Assembly (NCBI GenBank): GCA_016930995.1
Contig: JAFGFQ010000158.1
Coordinates: forward strand, 1 to 19,953
DNA length: 19,953 bases
Direction: 5' to 3'
Source of the DNA: Thermoplasmatota archaeon
GTDB lineage: Archaea; Thermoplasmatota; E2; DHVEG-1
Both the position numbers and the translations under genes were made by a program. The notes under the pieces are model-generated. The model was not told the origin of the DNA and made no database searches. It saw nothing but the letters and a program-made list of their open reading frames with translations. Below are positions 13,495-19,953 of the stretch, in pieces (the stretch's first letter is position 1; each line of letters begins with the position of its first letter).

Positions 13495-15018
13495 ATGAAG
13501 GAACTACAAAAAACATCCTCGGTATGCCCTGCGTGTTTCCAAGAAGGAAAACTTCATAAAATTGATGCAAAGATTGTTGAGGAAGACGGGAAAGTCTGGA
13601 TTGCGAAAACATGCGAAAAACATGGTGATTTTAAAGATATTTTCTTCGCTGATAGCGCGTTATATGAACGGTGGATGAAGTATGAAAAACTAGGAGAGCC
13701 ATTCCCTGATGTAAAAACATCGCTTTTTAATGATCCTCCCCTCTATTCTGAGCATCGATCTCAAAGCGTGCTGACGAATCTGCTGGTCACGAATCGATGC
13801 AACCTTCGATGCGGATATTGTTTTATGAATGCAGGGGCCTCTGGTTTTGTCTATGAACCACCCCTTGATGAAATTAAAAAGATGTTACAACAAGCCCGTG
13901 ATGAACGTCCTCTTGGCTCAAAAGCGATTCAGATAACAGGGGGGGAGCCGACAATTCGAGACGACCTCTTTGAAATCATTCGCATGGCTCATGAAACTGG
14001 TTTTTCTCATATTCAACTGAATTCCAACGGCATTAAACTAGCAGAAAGTGTCGAATACTGTAAGAGGTTAAAGGAAGCAAAAGTCAATACGGTCTACATG
14101 AGTTTTGATGGTGTCACCAAAGAGACAAACCCCTGGATTGATCAATTACATCAAACCATAGAGAACTTCCGGGAAGCAAAGTTACGTGCCGTGCTGGTAC
14201 CTGTTATTATCGGGGGAAAGAACCTCCATGAAACAGGCAAGATAATCCAATTCGCCTTAGATAACATCGATATCATCCGAGGAGTGAATTTCCAACCAGT
14301 CTCATTCTGTGGCAGGATTACAAAAATCAAGGATGAAAAGCGGGAGCAGCAACGCGTTGATTACGTCAGCATGATGGAGGTTATCGAGAAAGAATTCAAT
14401 GGAATGATTTCACGGGATGATTTCTATCCGGTCCCGTTTGTCTACCCGATATCAGAGTTAATTGAGTCAATAAAAGGAGAAAAACAAGTGGAGTTTACTG
14501 CACACCCTGGCTGTGGTGGGGCCACCTATATTTTCCTGGAAGACGGAAAACCCTTGCCAATTACACGGTTCATTGACGTCGAAGCATTCATGAGCTTTAT
14601 CAGCGAGCAGGCAAAAGTAAAAGGTCCACTGAAAAAAGTGCGAATCGGTGCAGCTTTCCTTAAGAACGTTGATAAATTTGTCGACAAGACAAAAGCACCC
14701 AAAGATTTCGATTTGAAAAAAATCCTGATTGACGCAGCGGTCGGCGGGAGTTATGATTCCTTGCGAGGATTCCATTATAAAAGTTTGTTCGTCGGCTCCA
14801 TGTGGTTCATGGATACGTTTAACCTCAACCTTCATCGTCTCCAGCGATGCTGCATCCATTATACCACCGAGGAGGGTATCATCCCGTTCTGTTCCTATAA
14901 CGGTCTTGGCTACGGTGATAAGATCCGTGAGAAATATTCGATTCCCATAAAAGAATGGGAGAAAAAAACAGGCAGACCGATGCGTGAGGATCTTTGGAAA
15001 CATGGCCCGTTGACCTAA
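13495..15018 (+). CDS. tes: Radical SAM tetraether lipid synthase (Tes)-like protein
   Basis: Tes joins the phytanyl chain ends of two archaeol-type lipids by radical C-C coupling to make membrane-spanning tetraether (GDGT) lipids at the membrane surface. The 507-residue protein shows an N-terminal cysteine-rich segment (C11, C14, C40), the radical SAM cluster C102-x3-C106-x2-C109 in TNRCNLRCGYCFMNAG, GGEP (149-152), and C-terminal cysteines C272, C340, C452, C453 and C466. This fits the multi-cluster MJ0619/Tes architecture and length. I chose ATG 13495, with GAAGG 9 bp upstream. Related radical SAM enzymes, such as those cross-linking the two chains of one GDGT, share this layout, so the exact lipid product is inferred. 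It stands alone, divergent from rpe, with a possible structured leader upstream. Confidence 0.78.
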   Translation: MKELQKTSSVCPACFQEGKLHKIDAKIVEEDGKVWIAKTCEKHGDFKDIFFADSALYERWMKYEKLGEPFPDVKTSLFNDPPLYSEHRSQSVLTNLLVTNRCNLRCGYCFMNAGASGFVYEPPLDEIKKMLQQARDERPLGSKAIQITGGEPTIRDDLFEIIRMAHETGFSHIQLNSNGIKLAESVEYCKRLKEAKVNTVYMSFDGVTKETNPWIDQLHQTIENFREAKLRAVLVPVIIGGKNLHETGKIIQFALDNIDIIRGVNFQPVSFCGRITKIKDEKREQQRVDYVSMMEVIEKEFNGMISRDDFYPVPFVYPISELIESIKGEKQVEFTAHPGCGGATYIFLEDGKPLPITRFIDVEAFMSFISEQAKVKGPLKKVRIGAAFLKNVDKFVDKTKAPKDFDLKKILIDAAVGGSYDSLRGFHYKSLFVGSMWFMDTFNLNLHRLQRCCIHYTTEEGIIPFCSYNGLGYGDKIREKYSIPIKEWEKKTGRPMREDLWKHGPLT

Positions 15019-15024
15019 GGCATC

Positions 15025-15060
15025 TTTTTCTTCTCTTATTTCCTTTCGTACATCTTTTCT
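15025..15060 (+). terminator. Pyrimidine-rich terminator of the Tes-like gene
   Basis: Seven bases after the stop codon starts TTTTTCTTCTCTTATTTCCT, a T-rich tract with several T-runs and no stable hairpin, typical of archaeal termination zones. Confidence 0.4.
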
Positions 15061-15084
15061 GATTTCCCTGGTGGTTGCAGAGAT

Positions 15085-15100
15085 AAAAATATATAAATAG
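15085..15100 (+). promoter_or_regulatory. Promoter of the secreted M28 peptidase
   Basis: AAAAATATATAAATAG predicts a start near 15119 and a leader of about 30 nt. GGGGG at 15138-15142 lies 7 bp before the ATG. The layout (A-tract, ATATA, then GGGGGATT shortly before ATG) repeats that of the secreted beta-helix gene at 4793. Confidence 0.5.
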
Positions 15101-15149
15101 CGTCATTTACTATATATTATATATTTACCAAAGAAAAGGGGGATTTCGT

Positions 15150-16505
15150 ATGAAAACTCTGATATCTGGAAAAAATAACCTCTGGATGGCATGTGCCGTT
15201 CTACTTATCACTTGTTCTTTACTGCTTCCTGGATATAGCCTTGCCGAAACACCTGGTGGAATACTCAGTGCACCTCCCCATAAACCTGCTTACATTACTA
15301 GTGTAGATGATCTTGTTACGGTCCACGTTATTCCTCATGAGGCACCTACTCCTCCTCTAGCACCTCGTACGTCTCAACCTGATGTTGTTGAATTACTCCA
15401 ACAATTAAATGAGACACTTATCCTTGGATATCTGGAGAATCTTACCAGTTTCGGCCCACGTCTCTCAGGGACACCCGCCTGTGATCAGGCGGCTCATTAC
15501 CTGTATGACACGTTTCAAGACATGGGTTTAGCGGTTCGATACCATAACTATACCGATAGTACTGTCTCAGGCAGTAATATTGAGGCAACATTATCTGGGT
15601 CAAATTCAACACATATCCTTATTCTCTGCGCCCATTATGATTCAGTGGCGGCAGGACCTGGAGCGGATGATGACGGTTCCGGTGTCGCTGCGGTTCTTGC
15701 TGCAGCCAACATCATGAGGAACTATGAGTTTTATCATACCGTCCGGTTTGTCTGTTTCTCTGGAGAAGAACAAGGCTTGATTGGGAGTCGTCATTATGCA
15801 GAAGACGCTTATCATAGCAATGATTCGATTATTGCGGTACTCAACGCAGACATGATTGGGTTTGCACCAACGTCATCTGATGGGACGAAAGGGAAGATAT
15901 TTACAAATACCCCATCTGAATGGATTGTTGAGTACACTCAGGACATCAGCGTGCTCTATGCTGATTATATTCATATTGAACTGACTCCAATGGGGGCGTC
16001 CTCGGGGAGTGATCATTACTATTTCTGGCAATACGGATACAACGCGGTGTTCTATCATGAGTTTCATTTTAATAGCTACTACCATTCAGCTGGTGACACG
16101 ATTGAGCATATGAATATCACGTATTCGATGCATTTTTCTCGACTTATCCTTGCGACACTTGCTGAGATGGCATCTCAACCACGACCGATTCTTGAAATCA
16201 TTAGTATTTCTGGTGGTCTTGGGATCACGACAGAGGTACGTAACAGGGGTTCAGTTAGCGCAACCGATGCTGAGGTGAATATTGTGATAACCGGTGGCCT
16301 GTTCGGTTTCATAGATGTCTCTTCAAAGGTTGCACAAGAAATATTACTACCTGATGACGTGATGCAGGGTACCGCACGAGTATTTCGATTTGGACCTATT
16401 GATATCACTGCAACGGCGACCGCATCAAACGCAAATCAGGTGATACAGCATGCAACCGGTTTTTTATTCGGTCCTTTCGTGTTTAAGATCGTTATCCTCA
16501 CATAA
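15150..16505 (+). CDS. Secreted M28-family zinc aminopeptidase
   Basis: A 451-residue exported metallopeptidase that probably trims N-terminal residues from peptides outside the cell. A signal peptide lies at 1-32 (hydrophobic 11-28, cleavage near SLA-ET). The catalytic domain covers about 80-342 with the co-catalytic zinc motifs in order: H162 in CAHYDS, the aspartate of GADDDGSG (171-178), E206/E207 in GEEQG, D234 in NADMIG, and H312 in YHSAGDT. All ligands are present, so it should be active. After it, 348-448 form an extra module of beta character, with GGLGITTEVRN, VNIVITGGLFGFI and the ending GFLFGPFVFKI, which I cannot assign to a named family. No membrane anchor is visible. It appears monocistronic. 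Confidence 0.9.
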   Translation: MKTLISGKNNLWMACAVLLITCSLLLPGYSLAETPGGILSAPPHKPAYITSVDDLVTVHVIPHEAPTPPLAPRTSQPDVVELLQQLNETLILGYLENLTSFGPRLSGTPACDQAAHYLYDTFQDMGLAVRYHNYTDSTVSGSNIEATLSGSNSTHILILCAHYDSVAAGPGADDDGSGVAAVLAAANIMRNYEFYHTVRFVCFSGEEQGLIGSRHYAEDAYHSNDSIIAVLNADMIGFAPTSSDGTKGKIFTNTPSEWIVEYTQDISVLYADYIHIELTPMGASSGSDHYYFWQYGYNAVFYHEFHFNSYYHSAGDTIEHMNITYSMHFSRLILATLAEMASQPRPILEIISISGGLGITTEVRNRGSVSATDAEVNIVITGGLFGFIDVSSKVAQEILLPDDVMQGTARVFRFGPIDITATATASNANQVIQHATGFLFGPFVFKIVILT

Positions 16506-16544
16506 TTTTTTCGTCTTTTTTCCCTTATTTTCAGAGAAAGACGA
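16506..16544 (+). terminator. T-runs and hairpin between the M28 and hutH genes
   Basis: Two runs of six T (16506-16511, 16516-16521) follow the M28 stop codon. TCGTCTTT (16511-16518) is the reverse complement of AAAGACGA (16537-16544), extendable by three inner pairs with G-U wobble around a 12-nt loop. The T-runs suffice for termination; the hairpin may be incidental or protective. Confidence 0.4.
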
Positions 16545-16567
16545 GCGTGAGATTTAATACCCTCCTA

Positions 16568-16575
16568 TTTTATAT
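16568..16575 (+). promoter_or_regulatory. TATA box for hutH
   Basis: TTTTATAT centred 38 bp before the ATG. A start near 16598 would fall on the Shine-Dalgarno AAGGAGG (16596-16602). An alternative box, GATTTAATAC (about 16551-16560), would give a leader of about 28 nt that keeps the Shine-Dalgarno intact. Confidence 0.35.
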
Positions 16576-16609
16576 CCGTCTTACCTTTACAACACAAGGA
16601 GGTTCTTTG

Positions 16610-18133
16610 ATGACCATTGTCATAACTGGGTCTGGATTAAGCATTGAAAAACTTGTACGCGTCGCACGACATAATGAAGCGATAACCCTTCATCCTGATG
16701 CACTCAAGCGGATAAAGGCCTGCCGAGTGATGCTTGAGAAGAAGATACAGGGACATGAAATCATGTACGGGGTGAATACCGGGATTGGTGAATTCTCCGA
16801 AGTAGTCCTAAACGATGCCCAAATGAAGGAATTCCAGAAATACCTTATTTATAATCATTCAGCAGGCATTGGCGACCCTGCCCCCATCGAGTATGTCCGT
16901 GGTGCGATGGTTGCGCGAGTCAATGTCCATGCCCATGGGAATTCTGGATGTCGTCCAGAGATAACACAGACCCTTGTTGCAATGTTAAACAAAGGCGTTA
17001 CTCCTTTCGTTTGTCAGAAAGGATCTGTGGGAGCATGTGGGGACCTTGCACCAATGGCACAGATTGCACTCCTTATGTTAGGTGAGGGAAAAGCGTACTA
17101 CAAGGGAACATTGTTTGAGGGAAAAGAGGCACTGAAAAAAGCTGGAATTCCAATTCCCGATTTGCACGCCCGTGATGGCCTAGCAATCATCAATGGTTCT
17201 AACCTTCTTACTGCAATGAGCGCACTGTTTCTCTACGATGCGAATGCCTGGTTAAAACAGGCTGAAATTGCTGCAGCGATGTCTCTTGAGGCGTTAAAGG
17301 CGAATATGAAACCATATACGGTAAGAATTCATGAGGTCCGGGGGTTCCCCGGTGCGATACGGAGTGCAAAGGCAATCCAGAAACTGATCAAAGGTGGTGA
17401 TCTCATCGAGGGGAAGATGAAATGTAAGATTCAAGACGCGTATTCGATGCGGTCGACGCCTCAGGTGATTGGTACGGCCCATGATGCACTCTCCTATGCA
17501 CGTTCTCAGGTTGAAACGGAACTAAACGGTGTAGGTGATAACCCGATTTTCTTCCCTGATGAGAATCTGCAGCTCTCTGGTGCGAACTTCCAAGGTACAC
17601 CGGTTTCGTTACCAATGGATATGGCTGGTGCCGCCATCACTATGGTATCCGTGATGTCTGAGCGACGCATGAACCGGTTAAATAATCCTGCATTAAATGT
17701 CGGGCTTCCAGCATTTTTAACAAAGGGAGCTGGGATGTTCTCAGGACTGATGTTAAGCCAGTATACTGCTGATGCTTTGATTGTGGAGCAGAGGATTCTT
17801 TCAGCACCTGCATCCATTCAATCGATTCCTGCCGCAGCTGACCAAGAGGATTTCGTGTCCATGGGAATGAACACGGCGCTGAAAAACTTTCAAATTTTGG
17901 ACAATGCGTATGGAATTCTTGGGATTGAATTCATGGCAGCAGCTCAAGCTCTCGACTTCCGAGACTATACTTTTGGCAAAGGGGTGACAAAAGCAAAAGA
18001 AGTCATCAGGAAATATGTGAAATTCCTTGATGAAGATAGACCCTTATACCCTGATCATACCCGCATGAAGGAACTTGTCAAATCTTGTGAGATCCTTCAT
18101 AAGGTCGAAGAAGTCGTCGGAAGTTTAGGATAA
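16610..18133 (+). CDS. hutH: Histidine ammonia-lyase with Ala-Cys-Gly MIO motif
   Basis: Removes ammonia from L-histidine to give urocanate, the first step of histidine breakdown, through an electrophilic MIO group built from three backbone residues. The 507-residue length is normal. Key residues fall at the familiar positions: Tyr53 (YGVNTG), His83 (NHSAGIGDP), Asn195 (INGSN), Tyr278/Arg281 (QDAYSMR) and Glu413 (QEDFVSM). The MIO triad is Ala142-Cys143-Gly144 (codons gca tgt ggg at 17033-17041) where the classic enzyme has Ala-Ser-Gly. ATG 16610 is preceded by AAGGAGG at 16596-16602; an in-frame ATG at 16547 lies upstream of the promoter. Urocanase faces it 30 bp away, which supports histidine as substrate over phenylalanine or tyrosine. 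Confidence 0.92.
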   Translation: MTIVITGSGLSIEKLVRVARHNEAITLHPDALKRIKACRVMLEKKIQGHEIMYGVNTGIGEFSEVVLNDAQMKEFQKYLIYNHSAGIGDPAPIEYVRGAMVARVNVHAHGNSGCRPEITQTLVAMLNKGVTPFVCQKGSVGACGDLAPMAQIALLMLGEGKAYYKGTLFEGKEALKKAGIPIPDLHARDGLAIINGSNLLTAMSALFLYDANAWLKQAEIAAAMSLEALKANMKPYTVRIHEVRGFPGAIRSAKAIQKLIKGGDLIEGKMKCKIQDAYSMRSTPQVIGTAHDALSYARSQVETELNGVGDNPIFFPDENLQLSGANFQGTPVSLPMDMAGAAITMVSVMSERRMNRLNNPALNVGLPAFLTKGAGMFSGLMLSQYTADALIVEQRILSAPASIQSIPAAADQEDFVSMGMNTALKNFQILDNAYGILGIEFMAAAQALDFRDYTFGKGVTKAKEVIRKYVKFLDEDRPLYPDHTRMKELVKSCEILHKVEEVVGSLG

Positions 18134-18163
18134 ACCAATGAGTATTTGTTGAGTGATACCGCT

Positions 18164-19816
18164 TTATTTTTTTATCATCGGCAGACGGATATCTGTCTTT
18201 TTGACCAGGTCAATTGCTTCTTTGTATCCTGCATCCGCATGTCGTGCAACCCCTATCCCTGGGTCTGTAGTGAACACTCGTTTGATACGTTCGTCTGTTT
18301 CTGTTGTCCCGTCACAGACAACGACCATACCTGCGTGGGTGGAAAGACCGATACCGACTCCTCCACCATTGTGGAGATGGACACTATCTGCTCCTGCTGC
18401 GCAGTTCAAAAGTGCGTTGAGAAGCGGCCAGTCAGCAATCGCATCACTTTTATCACGCATCGATTCGGTTTCCCTATACGGGGATGCGACACTTCCACTG
18501 TCGAGATGATCCCGGGTGATTGCGATTGGACCGATCTGGTTGTCTCGAACCATGTTATTGATAACCAAGGCAAATTCAGCTCGCTCTCCGTACCCAAGCC
18601 AGCAGACGCGTGCGGGGAGACCTTCCCAGGGCAGGTGTTTCTCCGCGAGAGTGATCCAGTTTGTAAGGACGGTATCCTTCGGGAAGAGCTGAATGGCAGC
18701 TCGATCGGTTTTTATGATATCTTGTGGGTTCCCAGTGAGTGCGATCCATCGAAATGGTCCTCGACCAACACAAAACATTGGTCGAATATAGGCAGGGACA
18801 AAGCCCGGATAGTCAAAGGCGTTTTTTAACCCTGCTTTAAAAGCCTGCCCACGAAGGTTGTTTCCATAATCAAACACGACAGATCCTCTTTTCTGAAACT
18901 CAATGAGTGCTTTACAATGCTGTTTGATACTCAGCAGGGATTGTTTGATATAGGATGCTGGATTCTTTTTTCGTACGCTAATCGCCTCACGAAGGGTATC
19001 TCCATAGTACGGGGCAGGGACGTATCCGTCTAATTCATCATGCGCGGAGGTCTGATCGGTCACGACATCAGGATGAAATCCATTTTTTACGAGTTGTGGT
19101 AGTATTGTTGCGCAATTGCCAAGGATGCCGACTGAGAGGGGTTGCTTTTCTTTTTTCGCCTGGATAACAAGGTCCACTGCTTCGTCGATATCTTTTATTT
19201 TTTTATCGACGAATCCAGAATTGATACGTCGATTGATGCGTTTCTCATCGCATTCAACCGCAAGACAAACCCCTTGATTCATGGTCACTGCGAGAGGTTG
19301 GGCTCCACCCATGCCACCCAGACCACCTGTAAGCACGATTCTCCCTTGAAGGTTGCTTCTGAAATGTTTTCGTGCACAGGCGGCAAACGTCTCATAGGTA
19401 CCCTGGATGATACCTTGTGTACCGATATAACACCAGGATCCCGCGGTCATCTGACCGTACATGGTCAATCCTAACTTTTCTAGTTCTCTGAATTGCTCCC
19501 AGGTGCTCCAATGCGGCACAAGATTTGCATTCGCGATAAGGACCCGTGGGGCTGTTGGCCAAGTCCGAAACATCGCAACAGGTTTTCCTGATTGAATGAG
19601 TAGAGTCTCATCATTCCCAAGAGTTTTTAATGAGTCAATAATCGCATCAAAACATTTCCAGTTCCGAGCTGCTTTACCCGTCCCCCCATAGACGATCAGC
19701 TGTTCTGGTATCTCTGCGTTTTCAAGATTGTTTTCCAACATCCGGAGAATAGCTTCTTGTTTCCATCCTTTACATCGAAGTGTTTTGCCTCTTTGAGCCT
19801 TCATAAGTCGAGCCAT
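18164..19816 (-). CDS. hutU: Urocanate hydratase (urocanase)
   Basis: Adds water to urocanate to give imidazolone-5-propionate, using tightly bound NAD+ as an electrophile, directly after HutH. The 550 residues match the family. Motifs are [12 protein letters not shown] (42-53), the dinucleotide-binding [11 protein letters not shown] (164-174), and the active-site cysteine C405 in [16 protein letters not shown]. The end contains [17 protein letters not shown] and RHADAG. The start ATG 19816 lies about 26 bp from a minus-strand TATA box, suggesting a leaderless message; an in-frame ATG at 19804 is possible. hutU converges with hutH, so the two are not in one operon and must be co-regulated, if at all, in trans. 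hutI and the later formiminoglutamate steps are not in the window. Confidence 0.96.
   Translation of the reverse strand: MARLMKAQRGKTLRCKGWKQEAILRMLENNLENAEIPEQLIVYGGTGKAARNWKCFDAIIDSLKTLGNDETLLIQSGKPVAMFRTWPTAPRVLIANANLVPHWSTWEQFRELEKLGLTMYGQMTAGSWCYIGTQGIIQGTYETFAACARKHFRSNLQGRIVLTGGLGGMGGAQPLAVTMNQGVCLAVECDEKRINRRINSGFVDKKIKDIDEAVDLVIQAKKEKQPLSVGILGNCATILPQLVKNGFHPDVVTDQTSAHDELDGYVPAPYYGDTLREAISVRKKNPASYIKQSLLSIKQHCKALIEFQKRGSVVFDYGNNLRGQAFKAGLKNAFDYPGFVPAYIRPMFCVGRGPFRWIALTGNPQDIIKTDRAAIQLFPKDTVLTNWITLAEKHLPWEGLPARVCWLGYGERAEFALVINNMVRDNQIGPIAITRDHLDSGSVASPYRETESMRDKSDAIADWPLLNALLNCAAGADSVHLHNGGGVGIGLSTHAGMVVVCDGTTETDERIKRVFTTDPGIGVARHADAGYKEAIDLVKKTDIRLPMIKK
18167..18173 (+). terminator. 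T7 terminator of hutH, overlapping the hutU 3' end
   Basis: A run of seven T, 33 bp after the hutH stop codon, lies inside the last codons of hutU, where its complement encodes the terminal lysines. It is a plausible T-tract terminator for hutH. Confidence 0.3.
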
Positions 19817-19842
19817 GCTTTCGGAAATACAAAAGGAATACG

Positions 19843-19855
19843 ATATACAAAAACT
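19843..19855 (-). promoter_or_regulatory. TATA box for hutU
   Basis: The minus strand reads TTTTTGTATAT, ending about 27 bp before the ATG at 19816, and it predicts a leaderless or nearly leaderless transcript. It lies back to back with the start of the gene at the window's right edge. Confidence 0.4.
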
Positions 19856-19910
19856 TTGTTAGCGTATGAATAAAAGGGAAGGACGGCTGGCCTCACTAGG
19901 AGGGGATGGG

Positions 19911-19953
19911 ATGCACTCTAACAAAATAACAACTACCAGCCCAATTCCTTCCA
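19911..19953 (+). CDS. Probable start of a gene cut by the window edge
   Basis: ATG 19911 opens a frame of 14 codons (MHSNKITTTSPIPS) that runs off the window without a stop. It is preceded at 5 bp by a strong Shine-Dalgarno, AGGAGGGG (19898-19905), which is the main reason to believe it. The overlapping ATG at 19906 closes after seven codons. It diverges from hutU. Too little is visible to name the product; a remaining histidine-degradation gene would fit the location but is a guess. Confidence 0.4.
   Translation, partial: MHSNKITTTSPIPS

Noticed and set aside
14467..15003. Minus-strand 178-residue open frame opposite the Tes-like gene
   Set aside because: It is a shadow of the 3' part of a well-supported gene, with no recognisable motif and no promoter.
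16547..16609. N-terminal extension of hutH from ATG 16547
   Set aside because: The extension runs through the TATA box and Shine-Dalgarno, and the conserved protein begins at ATG 16610, which puts Tyr53 and the MIO triad at their standard numbering.
18146..18829. Plus-strand 227-residue cysteine-rich open frame
   Set aside because: It lies wholly opposite hutU apart from a few bases, has no promoter or ribosome-binding site, and its cysteine-rich composition is what antisense reading of hutU codons gives. HutU itself is a full-length match to a known family.
1..19953. CRISPR arrays, insertion sequences, prophage or toxin-antitoxin genes
   Set aside because: I see no regularly spaced repeats, transposase or integrase motifs, phage structural genes, or paired small toxin/antitoxin genes in any frame. 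Apart from the solitary methyltransferase nothing suggests a defence island.

Overview
This window reads as a euryarchaeal, probably Thermoplasmatota-like, chromosome segment. The archaeal assignment rests on the ribosomal genes eL8/L7Ae, eS28 and eL24, a DRG-type TGS GTPase, a short archaeal-type triosephosphate isomerase, a tetraether-lipid-synthase-like radical SAM protein, and promoters with a TATA box about 26 bp upstream of predicted (often leaderless) starts. The exact lineage cannot be fixed from sequence reading alone. Secreted PKD/beta-helix proteins, a secreted M28 peptidase, histidine-degrading enzymes and carbamate kinase suggest a heterotroph that uses protein and amino acids.

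Layout. 1-160: tRNA-Ile(GAU). 159-3573: glutamine synthetase (minus), a solitary beta-class DNA methyltransferase, and an uncharacterised radical SAM protein. 3580-4448: the ribosomal operon eL8-eS28-eL24, without the ndk/infB genes that often follow it. 4793-8121: two secreted proteins in tandem sharing a PKD domain and an unrecognised C-terminal module. 8406-11738: adenosine-specific kinase family protein, protein-L-isoaspartate methyltransferase (minus, overlapping its neighbour tail to tail by 27 bp), carbamate kinase, DRG GTPase. 11875-13203: triosephosphate isomerase and ribulose-phosphate 3-epimerase, convergent. 13204-13494: an information-rich intergenic region with an inverted repeat around the rpe TATA box, an unassigned promoter and a strong RNA hairpin ahead of the Tes-like gene. 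13495-16505: the Tes-like enzyme and a secreted M28 peptidase. 16610-19816: histidine ammonia-lyase and urocanase, convergent. The window closes with the probable start of one more gene.

How the genes relate. Extracellular proteolysis (M28) would feed amino acids inward. HutH and HutU take histidine to imidazolonepropionate and release ammonia. Glutamine synthetase can re-assimilate ammonia, and carbamate kinase can make ATP from carbamoyl phosphate. Tpi and Rpe belong to central sugar-phosphate metabolism, and the Tes-like enzyme implies membrane-spanning tetraether lipids. Most genes appear to be single transcription units with their own promoter; the only clear operon is the ribosomal one.

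The best leads are a Cys in place of the usual Ser in the MIO triad of HutH (Ala142-Cys143-Gly144), the structured leader or small RNA upstream of the Tes-like gene, the 9-bp inverted repeat around the rpe TATA box, the duplicated C-terminal module of the two secreted proteins, and a hairpin that would hide the Shine-Dalgarno sequence of the L7Ae gene.
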